A stretch of DNA of 45,659 nt from an uncultured Desulfosoma sp. (GTDB taxonomy: Bacteria; Desulfobacterota; Syntrophobacteria; Syntrophobacterales; DSM-9756): NCBI GenBank assembly GCA_937960435.1, contig CALGPN010000044.1, positions 1-45,659 of the forward strand, in the 5' to 3' direction. Below, piece after piece: positions 28,596 through 38,371 of this stretch (positions are counted from its first letter, which is position 1; every line of letters begins with the position of its first letter). A program made the translations under genes and the position numbers. The notes beneath the pieces are model-generated. The model searched no databases and was not told the DNA's origin. It saw only the letters and a list, made by a program, of their open reading frames with translations.

Positions 28596-28847
28596 TTAGC
28601 GGGAATGGCCCGGGAGCTCGATGGTCGTGCAGCTGTTCCCCGGTGAGCAGCTCTTCGAGGTGACCCGGGGGGAGTCTTGACCGGACGATGAGGAACGGCC
28701 CATGACGTAACTGACCCGGCTTAACACACGCTCCATTTCTTCGCCGCGGCATTGTTCGCACACGACGCGCACCGGGTTCTGCGACCCGGACGTCAGGATC
28801 TCCTGGATGTGACCGCATCGGGTGCATCGGAATTCATAGATCGGCAT
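28596..28847 (-). CDS. FmdB-family zinc-ribbon protein
   Basis: An 83-residue protein with the standard FmdB start MPIYEFRCTRCGH and second pair CEQC at about 34-37, together a four-cysteine zinc ribbon. The 35-residue tail is unusual: it is rich in serine and contains two more cysteines (SKSCSPGNSCTT). FmdB was first named as a putative regulator of formamidase/acetamidase in Methylophilus, but the function of this widespread family is not established. A GAGGG site lies before the ATG. It is divergent from the Cys-rich hypothetical gene, with 78 bp between the two. Confidence 0.85.
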   Translation of the reverse strand: MPIYEFRCTRCGHIQEILTSGSQNPVRVVCEQCRGEEMERVLSRVSYVMGRSSSSGQDSPRVTSKSCSPGNSCTTIELPGHSR

Positions 28848-28925
28848 CGCTTTCCCTCAAAGGTAAAATTTTAAATCGCAAACCGAGATTCAAGGTCACG
28901 CTAACAAAGCCCGAAACACAAGTCA

Positions 28926-29855
28926 ATGAACGAAGGCAAGACGTTCTCCGTCGATACGCGGGGCACTGCTGCACCCGCTCAAGTTCACGACGTGCCCGCA
29001 TCGAGGCGAGAAACCCGGTCCCTCTGCGTCCCCGATCCTGGGCGCAGTTGCTTCGGTTGCTGTCCTCCGATCCGGCCGGCCCATTACGACCCGCTGGATT
29101 GGGTGTCGTCCTTGAAACGGGAATTTCGGGAACACCGCGAACTTTTTGCCCAAAGCCCTCTCCTCCCTAAGCCCATCGTCGGTTTTTCCTGTTGGGCTTT
29201 GGGATACCTGGACGCCGACGGTTTGCAGATCGGCTGTCTTTTGCACCCCGCCCGACATGCGGGACAGGATCTTCGACATCTCACGGGCTACATGGAAAAG
29301 TGCGCCCGGGAACGCTGCCTCCAGGCCAGGCATTTCGATCGGCTCAGCTTTTGGACCCAATCTTACTGGCTCGGTCTTACCGAAGGGTTGGGGTCGTTTT
29401 ACTACTCCAGCCCCAAGGCCAATCCGCTTTTCCATCTGCTGCTGTGGGGCCCGGCCGTTTTGGAAAAATTGGCGGCTCTCGGGAGAATGCACTCCCTGCA
29501 TGTGACCGAACTGGTGCATCAGTACCCGTTTTTGATCCATGAAACCTGGAACCCTCGTGGGCACCGGTTTCTTATGGAAACAATTCTCGAAAAATCCCGC
29601 GAGGCCGTCCTCCCGGATAACCATCACCTTGAGGAAACTGCGAAAAAACTTCACGAAGCCATTGGCGGGGAACTCGTCCGGCTTCAAGAGGCCTTGAGCC
29701 GGCCGCCTCGGCTCTATGTGCACCGAGCCGGCTTAAGCGATGCTTTTGCGGATTATCTTCGAGGCGTTTACGGAATTATGAAGGCGAACAGCGAAGGGCT
29801 CTGCCGGATTCGAGAGCGCGCCTGCACATGGGTTCAGCGCCTTACGTCCTCGTGA
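28926..29855 (+). CDS. Hypothetical Cys-rich protein, unrecognised
   Basis: I do not recognise this 309-residue protein. The N-terminal 30 residues look disordered. Cysteines cluster at 34, 42, 45 and 46 (CVPDPGRSCFGCCPPIRP), followed later by a GCLLHPARHAGQDLRH segment and CARERC. The spacing of cysteines and histidines suggests bound metal or an Fe-S cluster. The middle part (DRLSFWTQSYWLGLTEGLGSF) is rich in aromatics, and the C-terminal 90 residues look helical. No signal peptide or membrane helix is seen. The start is uncertain, since no good ribosome binding site precedes the ATG; a later start before the cysteines is possible. It is convergent with the DUF3786 gene. Confidence 0.7.
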   Translation: MNEGKTFSVDTRGTAAPAQVHDVPASRRETRSLCVPDPGRSCFGCCPPIRPAHYDPLDWVSSLKREFREHRELFAQSPLLPKPIVGFSCWALGYLDADGLQIGCLLHPARHAGQDLRHLTGYMEKCARERCLQARHFDRLSFWTQSYWLGLTEGLGSFYYSSPKANPLFHLLLWGPAVLEKLAALGRMHSLHVTELVHQYPFLIHETWNPRGHRFLMETILEKSREAVLPDNHHLEETAKKLHEAIGGELVRLQEALSRPPRLYVHRAGLSDAFADYLRGVYGIMKANSEGLCRIRERACTWVQRLTSS

Positions 29856-30014
29856 CCCTCGGAGCCCCCTATGAACACGTCATCCATCCCGTTGAGCATC
29901 CCCAACATCCTTAGCGACTCTCAAGGGCCCCCAACGCTTCGCCTCGCTGAGACCAAGGGATTCGCCGACAATGCATCGTTCAGGACGGTGCTGCCCCACA
30001 GGCTCCTATGGCTT

Positions 30015-30917
30015 TTAATCCTCGCGGGCACGGCGGCCTTTTTCCAAAAGTCTCTCCACAATCTGCTCACAGGCAAAGAGCAGCGATTCCAAATCGAGGG
30101 TTTCCAGAACTCGGGCATCGAAAAGGAACTTGACCCGCGCCGGGAAACCTTCTTGGAGGTCTGCCGACCACCACAAGAGGCGCAGGCGCACTTTGGGCAG
30201 GAGGTCGCATTCGCCGACCCAGTCGGCCTCGCCCTGCGCCGTTTCAACCTCATGAAAAAGGCCCGACGCAGCGGCGCGCAAGGCGCTTGCGTCGTCGGCA
30301 AAAGCCTTGGCCAGCGGCTCTTCACAATGGGCCCTGAGGCTTTTGATCTTGGAGACGGAATTGGGAAGGCTTTCCATCCCCACCCACCGTTCGGACGGCT
30401 CCACCGCTCCGCCAACCACATAATTATAAAGGAAAATCTTTTCCCACGGACTCAAGGCACGCCCCTTGAGGGAAATCACGTCCGAAGTTGTCACGACGAC
30501 GGTGTCTCCCCAATAGGGCAGGCGCAATCCGGCTTCTCCCCCCTCGAGGGTGAAAAATTCCGCACCCACCGCGGAAGCGTTGGCCGGGGTCAGCCAGCGC
30601 GAGACCTCCGCCCGGAGAAACTCCAGCGTTTTTTCAAAACTTTCCCGCTTCTTTCCGATGCCCTGCCCAAGCTGCCGCTCGAGGCGCTCTCGGAGGGGGT
30701 GGAGCGCGTCCGGGTCCAAGTGTGGGCAGGCATCAAGACTATTTTCTCCCACGACGGCCTGCGTGGCAAAGGCCAAGCACGTGGGGTAGCCGCAATCGCC
30801 GCAGTTGGTTTTGGGGGTGATTCGGTAAATGTCCAGGGGGACGATTCGGTTTTTTAAAAGCTCTCTTTTCTCATCCACGGCAAAGAGATCCTTTCTTTCA
30901 GTCCCGTGCAAGTCCAT
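30015..30917 (-). CDS. DUF3786 protein with N-terminal 4Fe-4S motif
   Basis: A 300-residue protein. Near its start is TNCGDCGYPTCLAFA with Cys39, Cys42, Cys47 and Cys64 in CX2CX4CX16C, the 4Fe-4S motif of the corrinoid iron-sulfur protein of the Wood-Ljungdahl pathway and its relatives. The rest (about 110-290) matches DUF3786, found mainly in anaerobes with acetyl-CoA-pathway or corrinoid chemistry. No reaction is known; a role in electron supply or corrinoid activation is inference. I take the ATG at 30917 though its ribosome site is poor; a GTG at 30878 behind AAAGGA is a real alternative. The open frame to 31130 upstream does not look coding. Confidence 0.8.
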   Translation of the reverse strand: MDLHGTERKDLFAVDEKRELLKNRIVPLDIYRITPKTNCGDCGYPTCLAFATQAVVGENSLDACPHLDPDALHPLRERLERQLGQGIGKKRESFEKTLEFLRAEVSRWLTPANASAVGAEFFTLEGGEAGLRLPYWGDTVVVTTSDVISLKGRALSPWEKIFLYNYVVGGAVEPSERWVGMESLPNSVSKIKSLRAHCEEPLAKAFADDASALRAAASGLFHEVETAQGEADWVGECDLLPKVRLRLLWWSADLQEGFPARVKFLFDARVLETLDLESLLFACEQIVERLLEKGRRARED

Positions 30918-31150
30918 ACGTCTCGCATTTCTTAGCAAGAAGAACCACAATAATCCACCTTGCAGTGAGGGGCTGACGAGGGCCCGGGCTTGTTCCGAGT
31001 CGTCTTGACGACCAAGCGTGAGTCCTTTAACTTTTGGGTGCCCGTCACGGAACGGCAAAGCATTGGATAACCTTTGGTGCCGCAACACATTTCGGGAGGT
31101 GTCGAAAAGTGAGTGCCTGCCCTGGATCACTGCTTCAAGAAATTCTGAAC

Positions 31151-31555
31151 ATGAAAGATCGCATGGACCTTCTCTACCGGGAAACAGTTCAAACGGGTCC
31201 TTCAGACCTTGAGGCGGGCCCGGAAGGGGCCCACGATTGGGAACCTTCGGCCGACATCCTTGAAGATGATCGAGAATGGGTTGCCATTGTGGACCTCCCC
31301 GGCGTCTCGGAAAATGATATGTCCGTCGAATTGGAAAGCTCCACGTTGACTTTGAAGGGAAAACGGTCGCAGGAAACCGGGAAAAGGATGGTGCTGTGTC
31401 AAAGACCTCAAGGGACTTTCAAGAAAGAATGGGCCCTTCCGGAAAACATCGAGCGTGATCGGATCTCGGCAGATTACCGAAACGGGGTACTGAAAATCGT
31501 TGTACCCAAAAAGCCTGGATCCTTTCGAAAAGTGCCTGTCCGCGCGGAAATCTGA
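31151..31555 (+). CDS. Hsp20 / alpha-crystallin small heat-shock protein
   Basis: A 134-residue small heat-shock protein. The alpha-crystallin domain runs from about residue 35 (PSADILEDDREWVAIVDLPGV) to the end, with ELESSTLTLKGKR in the middle and the terminal consensus YRNGVLKIVVPKK. These proteins form oligomers that hold unfolding proteins. The ATG at 31151 gives a normal N-terminus; an ATG at 31163 is also possible, as neither has a strong ribosome site. The 233 bp upstream contain TTGACG but no convincing -10, and I see no CIRCE element. htpX follows after 25 bp, giving a two-gene proteostasis operon. Confidence 0.9.
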   Translation: MKDRMDLLYRETVQTGPSDLEAGPEGAHDWEPSADILEDDREWVAIVDLPGVSENDMSVELESSTLTLKGKRSQETGKRMVLCQRPQGTFKKEWALPENIERDRISADYRNGVLKIVVPKKPGSFRKVPVRAEI

Positions 31556-31580
31556 TTGAATCTTTGAAGGAGGATTTGCC

Positions 31581-32438
31581 ATGGCAAACCAGTTTCGCAC
31601 AATGATTCTGTTGACTGCTTTGACGTTGCTCATCGTGTTTCTAGGCAAGCTCCTGGGGGGAAGCCAGGGCATGCTGATCGCCTTGATCCTGGCTCTGGTC
31701 ATGAACTTCGGGACTTACTGGTTTTCGGATAAAATCGTCTTGGCGATGTATCGAGCGCAGACGGTTTCCGAATACGAAGCGCCGGAATTGTATCGGATGG
31801 TGCGGGAGCTGGCCGTGAGCGCGGGGCTTCCCATGCCGAAAGTGGCCATTATTCCATCGGAGACGCCCAATGCGTTTGCCACGGGCCGAAATCCCGAAAA
31901 GGCCGTGGTGGCCGTCACCGAGGGAATCCTCCGGCTGCTCAGCACCAACGAACTGCGCGGCGTTTTGGCTCATGAACTGGCCCATGTCAAGAACCGGGAC
32001 ATTTTGGTGGGAACCGTCGCCGCGGCCTTGGCCGGAGCTGTGATGTTTATCGCCGATATGCTGCGGTGGGGGGCCATCTTCGGCGGTTTTCGCGGGAGCG
32101 ACGACGAGGAAGGCGGGGGATTGGGTATTGTCGGCGCCATGGTCATCGCCATCGTGGCGCCCATAGCGGCGATGCTGATTCAGATGGCCATTTCCAGGTC
32201 CCGGGAGTACTTGGCCGACGAAACCGGGGCGATGATTTCCCAAAACCCTCTGGGATTGGCCAGCGCATTGGAAAAATTGGCCATCGCGTCCCAACGGATC
32301 CCCATGGTGGAAGCCAAACCTGCGACGGCCCATCTTTTCATCGTCAATCCCCTCTCCGGCGGGGCTCTTGTCACCCTGTTCAGCACCCATCCCCCCATTG
32401 AGGAGCGGATCCGAAGGCTCCGGGCGATGGCTCGATAA
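31581..32438 (+). CDS. htpX: Membrane zinc metalloprotease HtpX (M48)
   Basis: A 285-residue inner-membrane protease. Two hydrophobic helices lie at about 8-22 and 31-48, and two more at about 141-160 and 183-203. The zinc motif HELAH is at 131-135, and the third ligand lies in [11 protein letters not shown] near 207. HtpX degrades misfolded membrane proteins together with FtsH, and the active site faces the cytoplasm. A GAAGGAGGA site precedes the ATG. It follows hsp20 closely. The stop is followed by a perfect 9-bp hairpin at 32460-32482. Confidence 0.96.
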   Translation: MANQFRTMILLTALTLLIVFLGKLLGGSQGMLIALILALVMNFGTYWFSDKIVLAMYRAQTVSEYEAPELYRMVRELAVSAGLPMPKVAIIPSETPNAFATGRNPEKAVVAVTEGILRLLSTNELRGVLAHELAHVKNRDILVGTVAAALAGAVMFIADMLRWGAIFGGFRGSDDEEGGGLGIVGAMVIAIVAPIAAMLIQMAISRSREYLADETGAMISQNPLGLASALEKLAIASQRIPMVEAKPATAHLFIVNPLSGGALVTLFSTHPPIEERIRRLRAMAR

Positions 32439-32459
32439 AGCGGGGCTTTCACTCACTCC

Positions 32460-32482
32460 GGAGGCGGCGCGATGCCGCCTCC
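32460..32482 (+). terminator. Hairpin after htpX, weak terminator candidate
   Basis: GGAGGCGGC and GCCGCCTCC form a perfect 9-bp stem around GCGAT, 21 bp after the htpX stop. The nearest T-run (32503-32508) is about 20 nt away, so it is not a canonical intrinsic terminator and may only protect the mRNA end. Confidence 0.35.
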
Positions 32483-32514
32483 ACGGCACTTGGTTAAGGG
32501 TCGATTTTTTCATT

Positions 32515-33928
<1,414 letters not shown>

Positions 33929-33981
33929 TCTCCCGCAGCCGCCTTCGGACAAACCTTCTTGGTAAAAGCAAAACATCGGAT

Positions 33982-33999
33982 GGGGCCCGCCCGGGCCCC
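33982..33999. repeat. GC-rich inverted repeat after purA
   Basis: GGGGCCCG and CGGGCCCC form a perfect inverted repeat around CC. No T-run follows on either strand, so it is not a standard terminator. It lies 17 bp upstream of the -35 element of the fdhA promoter and could slow polymerase from purA or bind a protein. Confidence 0.5.
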
Positions 34000-34016
34000 G
34001 CTCCCATGCATTGGGG

Positions 34017-34046
34017 TTGACAGGATTTTCGCTTGGAAGTTATAAT
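34017..34046 (+). promoter_or_regulatory. Strong sigma70-type promoter upstream of fdhA
   Basis: Perfect TTGACA (34017-34022) and perfect TATAAT (34041-34046) are separated by 18 nt, the best promoter match in the window. It points to fdhA and would start transcription near 34053, leaving a leader of about 400 nt. Confidence 0.75.
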
Positions 34047-34052
34047 TTATAT

Positions 34053-34451
34053 GTTCAGGATAGTTTTCCCCAACGCGTGCGTATCTCATTCGCAATCCAG
34101 CCCGGGAGACTCCCCATGGGCGATGACGGGAGGGGAAGGGTTCAAAGGACGTTCCGTAGAGCGCCTTCCTTAATCCTTGCCGACGCCCCGTGGGGGTGGC
34201 GCTGTGCTCGAGTCCCATTCCATCGAACACGCTTCTGCTCTTTCCTTACTCCAAAGTTCCGTCTCGAGGGCGGGCGTCAAAGTCTTCCGTAATCATTCGG
34301 CTTAGGGCCAATCACACACAGAGAGGAGGTGAAACACCCAGAGACGTTTCGGCAGGGGTTCCGGGACATCGCCGGAAAGGCTGTGTCGGAGGGAGCCCCG
34401 ACGATTCAAGGAAATTCATTTTCATGGGTTATTTGGGACAGGAGGTCGGGA
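34053..34451 (+). other. Long untranslated leader of the fdh operon, function unknown
   Basis: Within the 523-bp gap between purA and fdhA, about 400 nt follow the strong promoter and contain no convincing gene. An AGGAGGT at 34323-34329 resembles a strong ribosome site but has no start codon at the right distance. Small stems are possible (for example GTCGG with CCGAC near 34385-34402, and CTCCC with GGGAG near 34110-34132). I cannot match it to a known riboswitch by eye. A molybdenum-cofactor-responsive RNA would make sense for this operon but is not shown. Confidence 0.4.
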
Positions 34452-37400
34452 ATGAAGCTGTCGCGTCGAGACTTTCTCAAGATTTCCGGGGCGGCGACGG
34501 CAGGTTTGGCTCTGAGCGGCTGCACGACCATGGGTTTTGAAAAAAAACCCGTGGAAGAAAAGGCTTGGCAACTCAGAACCAAAGACGCCAAAGAGACGCC
34601 TACCATATGCTGTTACTGCGGGGTCGGGTGCGGCATCATCTGCCATACCGACCGACAGACGGGAAAGGTCATCTACACGGAAGGAGACGCCGACCATCCC
34701 ATCAACCAGGGATCTTTGTGCGCCAAAGGCGCATCGTCTTACCAACTGGCCGTCAATGACAAGAGGGTCACCAAAGTTCTTTATCGCGCGCCGTATAGCG
34801 ACAAGTGGGAAGAAAAAACCTGGGATTGGGCGATCAAGGAAATCGCCGCCCGCGTCAAAGCGAGCCGAGACAAGAGTTTTACGGAAAAGAACGCCAAAGG
34901 TGAGGTCGTCAATCGTTGCAACGGGATCGCCTCGGTGGGCAGCGCCGCCTTGGACAACGAGGAATGCTGGATCTACCAGGCCATGCTGCGTGCCCTCGGA
35001 CTGGTATACATCGAACATCAGGCCCGTATTTGACACAGCGCCACGGTAGCGGCTCTGGCAGAGTCGTTCGGACGCGGCGCCATGACGAACCACTTTATCG
35101 ATGTCAAAAACAGCGATTGCATTCTCATCATGGGAGGCAACTCTGCGGAAACCCATCCCATCAGCTTCCGTTGGGTCATGAAGGCAAAGGAACGAGGGGC
35201 GATTCTCATCCACGTCGATCCCCGTTTCACCCGCACGTCCAGCAAAGCCGATTGTTATGCGGCTCTGCGTTCCGGAACGGATATCGCCTTTTTGGGGGGC
35301 ATGATCAACTATATCCTTTCCAACAACCTTTACTTCAAAGAATATGTGGTCCATTACTCCAACGCCAGCTTCATCGTCGGCGAGAAATACAGCTTTAAGG
35401 ACGGGTTATTTTCCGGATTCGACCCCGCGACGCGGAAATACGACAAAACCACCTGGGCTTATGAACTGGATGAAAACGGCGTCCCTAAAAAAGATTATAC
35501 CTTGAAACACCCTCGCTGCGTCTTCCAACTGCTCAAAAAACATTATTCGCGATACACGCTGGATAAGGTATCCAAAGTCACCGGAACTCCCAAAGAAGAT
35601 CTCAAAAAGGTCTATGAACTCTATAGTGCCACGGGAAAACCGGACAAAGCGGGAACGATCCTTTATGCCATGGGCTGGACACAGCACACGGTCGGAGTGC
35701 AGAACATCCGGGCCATGAGCATCATCCAGATTCTCTTGGGCAACATGGGCATGGCCGGAGGCGGCGTCAATGCGTTGCGCGGGGAATCCAACGTGCAGGG
35801 ATCCACGGACCACGGGCTGCTCTATCACATCTGGCCCGGCTACAATCCGGTCCCAACGGGCTCGGTGCCTACCCTTGCCGATTACTTAAAGAAGTACACG
35901 CCCGTTTCCAAAGATCCCATGAGCGCCAACTGGTGGCAGAACCGCCCCAAATACGTGGTGAGCTTTCTCAAAGCCATGTTCGGGGACGCCGCCGATGCCT
36001 CCAATGATTTCGGCTACGCGTGGATGCCCAAGCTGGACGACGGCAAAGCCTACAGTTGGTTGGATCTCTTTGACGCCATGTACCGGGGCGAGTTCAGCGG
36101 CTTTTTTGCTTGGGGACAAAACCCGGCGTGCAGCGGTGCCAATGCCGGTAAAACACGGGAGGCCCTTACCAAGCTCGATTGGATGGTCAACGTGAATCTT
36201 TTCCAAAACGAGACGGCCTCCTTCTGGCAAGCGCCCGGCTTAGACCCCAAAAAAATTAAAACGGAAGTGTTCTTCCTGCCGTGCGCCGCCTTCTTGGAAA
36301 AAGAAGGCTCCATCACCAATTCCGGCCGTTGGGCGCAGTGGCGTTACAAAGCCCAGGATCCCCCTGGGGAAGCCAAACCCGATGGGGACATCATCGTCGA
36401 GCTCTTCGAGGAAATCCGGAAACTCTATGCCAAGGGCGGTGTTTTCCCCGATCCCATCCTGAAGCTTAAATGGGACTACACGACGAACGGCCGCTTTGAT
36501 CCCCACAAAGTGGCCCGGGTCATCAACGGCGAGTACACCAAGGATGTGACGGTCCAAGATAAGACATACAAGAAAGGCCAACCGGTATCCTCTTTCGCCT
36601 TGTTGAAAGACGACGGCTCCACATCCAGCGGCTGCTGGATCTACTGTCAGAGCTACAACGAAGCCGGAAACAACATGGCAAAACGCGACAACAAGGACAC
36701 GAGCGGCATCGGCCTTTATTCCAATTGGGCTTGGGCCTGGCCGCTTAACCGACGGATCATTTACAACCGGGCCTCGGTGGATCTCATGGGACGGCCGTGG
36801 AACCCGCAACGCCCCGTGATCACCTTTGCCGGGGAAGTCAAAGAGGGCAAATATGTCTCTTCCAAATGGGTCGGCGACGTGCCTGACGGTGCCTGGTATC
36901 CCATGATGAACCCCGACGGGACGATGCGCACGGACAGCAAGTACCCCTTCATCATGAAACCCCACGGTTTCGCCGATATCTTCGGACCGGGTCTGGCAGA
37001 CGGGCCTTTTCCGGAACACTACGAAGCCATCGAGTGCCCCGTGGAGAAAAACTTGTTCAGTTCTCAACTCACCAATCCCGTGGCCGCCCTGTATGGAACG
37101 GAAAAAGACATCTACAAGACCTGCGATCCCCGATATCCTTTCGTGTGCACGACCTATCGGGTGACCGAACACTGGCAGACGGGCGTGCTCACGCGGTGGC
37201 TGCCATGGCTGTTGGAAACGGAACCGCAGATCTTTGTGGAGATGAGCGAGCAGCTGGCCAAGCTGCGAGGCATCAAGAACGGAGAAACCGTCATCGTGGA
37301 ATCGGCCCGAGGGTCTGTGGAAGCGGTGGCCATCGTGACCAAGCGTTTCCGGCCTTTCCTCGTCCACGGGCAGGAAATTCACCAGGTGGGGCTGCCATGG

Positions 37401-37532
37401 CATTACGGATGGGTCTGGCCGCCTCAGGGCGGTGAGAGCGCCAATCTGCTCACGCCGTCCACGGGCGATCCCAATACCCGCATTCCGGAAACCAAGGCTT
37501 TTATGGTCAACGTGCGAAAGAAGGGAGCCTAG
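34452..37532 (+). CDS. fdhA: Formate dehydrogenase alpha subunit, selenoprotein, Tat-exported
   Basis: A 1026-residue molybdopterin (or tungstopterin) enzyme that oxidises formate to CO2 or runs in reverse. The UGA at 35031-35033 is in frame and must be read as selenocysteine (residue 194): the sequence around it, HQARI-U-HSATVAALAESFGRGAMTNH, aligns with the Sec site of E. coli FdnG/FdoG, and the same frame continues for 832 codons. The N-terminus carries the Tat motif SRRDFLK and, at its end, LSGC, a lipobox. The N-terminal 4Fe-4S site is CYCGVGC...C plus GSLCAKG. The start at 34452 has GGAGG 7 nt before it. fdhB follows after 3 bp. Confidence 0.96.
35031..35033 (+). other. Selenocysteine UGA codon of fdhA
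   Basis: This TGA interrupts two long open stretches of one frame at the exact position of the active-site selenocysteine of the FDH family. The protein on both sides is conserved, which excludes a frameshift or true stop. Selenocysteine here binds Mo or W. Confidence 0.95.
35044..35066 (+). promoter_or_regulatory. Candidate bacterial SECIS hairpin
   Basis: Downstream of the UGA, CGGCTCT (35050-35056) pairs with AGAGTCG (35060-35066) around GGC, a 7-bp stem with one G-U pair. The start of the region, GGTAGC at 35045-35050, lies 11 nt after the UGA, the same distance as the GGTTGC of the E. coli fdhF SECIS. The loop does not reproduce the fdhF loop exactly, so the precise SelB-binding fold is uncertain. 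Confidence 0.6.
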
Positions 37533-37535
37533 GCC

Positions 37536-38261
37536 ATGGCAGGGATGAGCTTTTTCATCGACACGACCCGATGTACGGCCTGCCGTGGGTGCCAGATCGC
37601 ATGCAAGAACTGGAACCAAAACGGCGCCAGTATGACCAAAAATACGGGAAGCCACCAGAACCCACCGGATCTGGACGGAAACACGTTTAAGCTGGTGCGC
37701 TTCAGCGAATCGGAAGTGAGCGGCAAGCCGGTCTGGTATTTCTTTGCGGACCAATGCCGCCACTGTCTGGAACCTCCGTGCAAGGACGCCATCGCCGGTT
37801 ACACGGACGGCGCGGTGATCCAGGATGAGGAAACGGGGGCGGTGGTCTACAACGAAAAAACCAAGGGGGTGCCCATCGACGATGTGCGAGGGGCCTGTCC
37901 ATACGATATTCCTCGAGCTCGCGAAGACGGTCGGATCGTCAAATGCACCATGTGCATCGACCGGGTGAAAAACGGCCTGCTCCCGGCCTGCGTCAAGGTC
38001 TGCCCCACGGGAGCCATGAACTTCGGTACTCGGGAAAACATGCTGGATTTGGCGAAGAAGCGCCTTGCGGAGTTGAAGGACAAATTTCCCAAAGCCCAGC
38101 TTCTGAACCCCGATGAGGTGCGGGTCATTTACCTCGTGGTGGACGATCCGGCCAAGTACCACAGCCATGCCGTGGCCAGTTTGAGCTCGGGCATCGACCG
38201 GAAGCTGGCGCTGAGGCGCCTGTTCCGCCCGGCGAAGACTCTGGTCCAGGGATTGGTGTGA
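37536..38261 (+). CDS. fdhB: Formate dehydrogenase beta (four-cluster ferredoxin) subunit
   Basis: A 241-residue electron-transfer subunit. Cysteines form four 4Fe-4S groups: CTACRGCQIAC near the start, CRHCLEPPC near 73-81, CPYD near 125, and CTMCIDRVKNGLLPACVKVCP near 142-162. It takes electrons from FdhA to a partner. Unlike E. coli FdnH it lacks the C-terminal membrane helix, and no cytochrome b gene follows, so a soluble heterodimer like that of Desulfovibrio, passing electrons to a periplasmic cytochrome c3, is likely but inferred. It has no signal of its own and would be co-exported with FdhA through Tat. Confidence 0.95.
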   Translation: MAGMSFFIDTTRCTACRGCQIACKNWNQNGASMTKNTGSHQNPPDLDGNTFKLVRFSESEVSGKPVWYFFADQCRHCLEPPCKDAIAGYTDGAVIQDEETGAVVYNEKTKGVPIDDVRGACPYDIPRAREDGRIVKCTMCIDRVKNGLLPACVKVCPTGAMNFGTRENMLDLAKKRLAELKDKFPKAQLLNPDEVRVIYLVVDDPAKYHSHAVASLSSGIDRKLALRRLFRPAKTLVQGLV

Positions 38262-38323
38262 CAGGCGAGCGCGCGACGGCAAGAGCCGGTTCGTGTGCGA
38301 TTTCGGTTTTGTTTCTCAACCAT

Positions 38324-38353
38324 GAGGGACGGCTTGGCCCGTCCCTCTTTTTT
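38324..38353 (+). terminator. Intrinsic terminator between fdhB and fdhE
   Basis: GAGGGACGG and CCGTCCCTC form a perfect 9-bp stem around CTTGGC, followed by six Ts. It lies 62 bp after the fdhB stop and 18 bp before the fdhE start, so it probably lowers fdhE expression relative to fdhAB. Confidence 0.85.
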
Positions 38354-38371
38354 CGACAAAAGGATGGCCCG

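Noticed and set aside
29871-30857. 328-codon plus-strand frame opposite the DUF3786 gene
   Set aside because: No motif or ribosome site, and the minus strand encodes the Fe-S motif protein with DUF3786.
30918-31130. N-terminal extension of the DUF3786 protein to 31130
   Set aside because: The extra 71 codons lack family similarity and a ribosome site, and cover the region upstream of hsp20.
31018-31150. Heat-shock promoter or CIRCE element before hsp20
   Set aside because: A TTGACG is present but no fitting -10, sigma32 or CIRCE pattern could be made out.
34051-34173. Possible 40-codon leader peptide before fdhA
   Set aside because: Its ATG would lie at or before the predicted transcription start, with no ribosome binding site and unremarkable composition.
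34329-35082. fdhA looks like two genes or a frameshifted pseudogene
   Set aside because: Both parts are in the same frame and the single TGA falls exactly on the family's selenocysteine position with conserved sequence on both sides.
36240-38282. Long 680-codon open frame on the minus strand opposite fdhA-fdhB
   Set aside because: It is a high-GC antisense shadow; the plus strand encodes clear FDH subunits and the antisense peptide has no family motifs.
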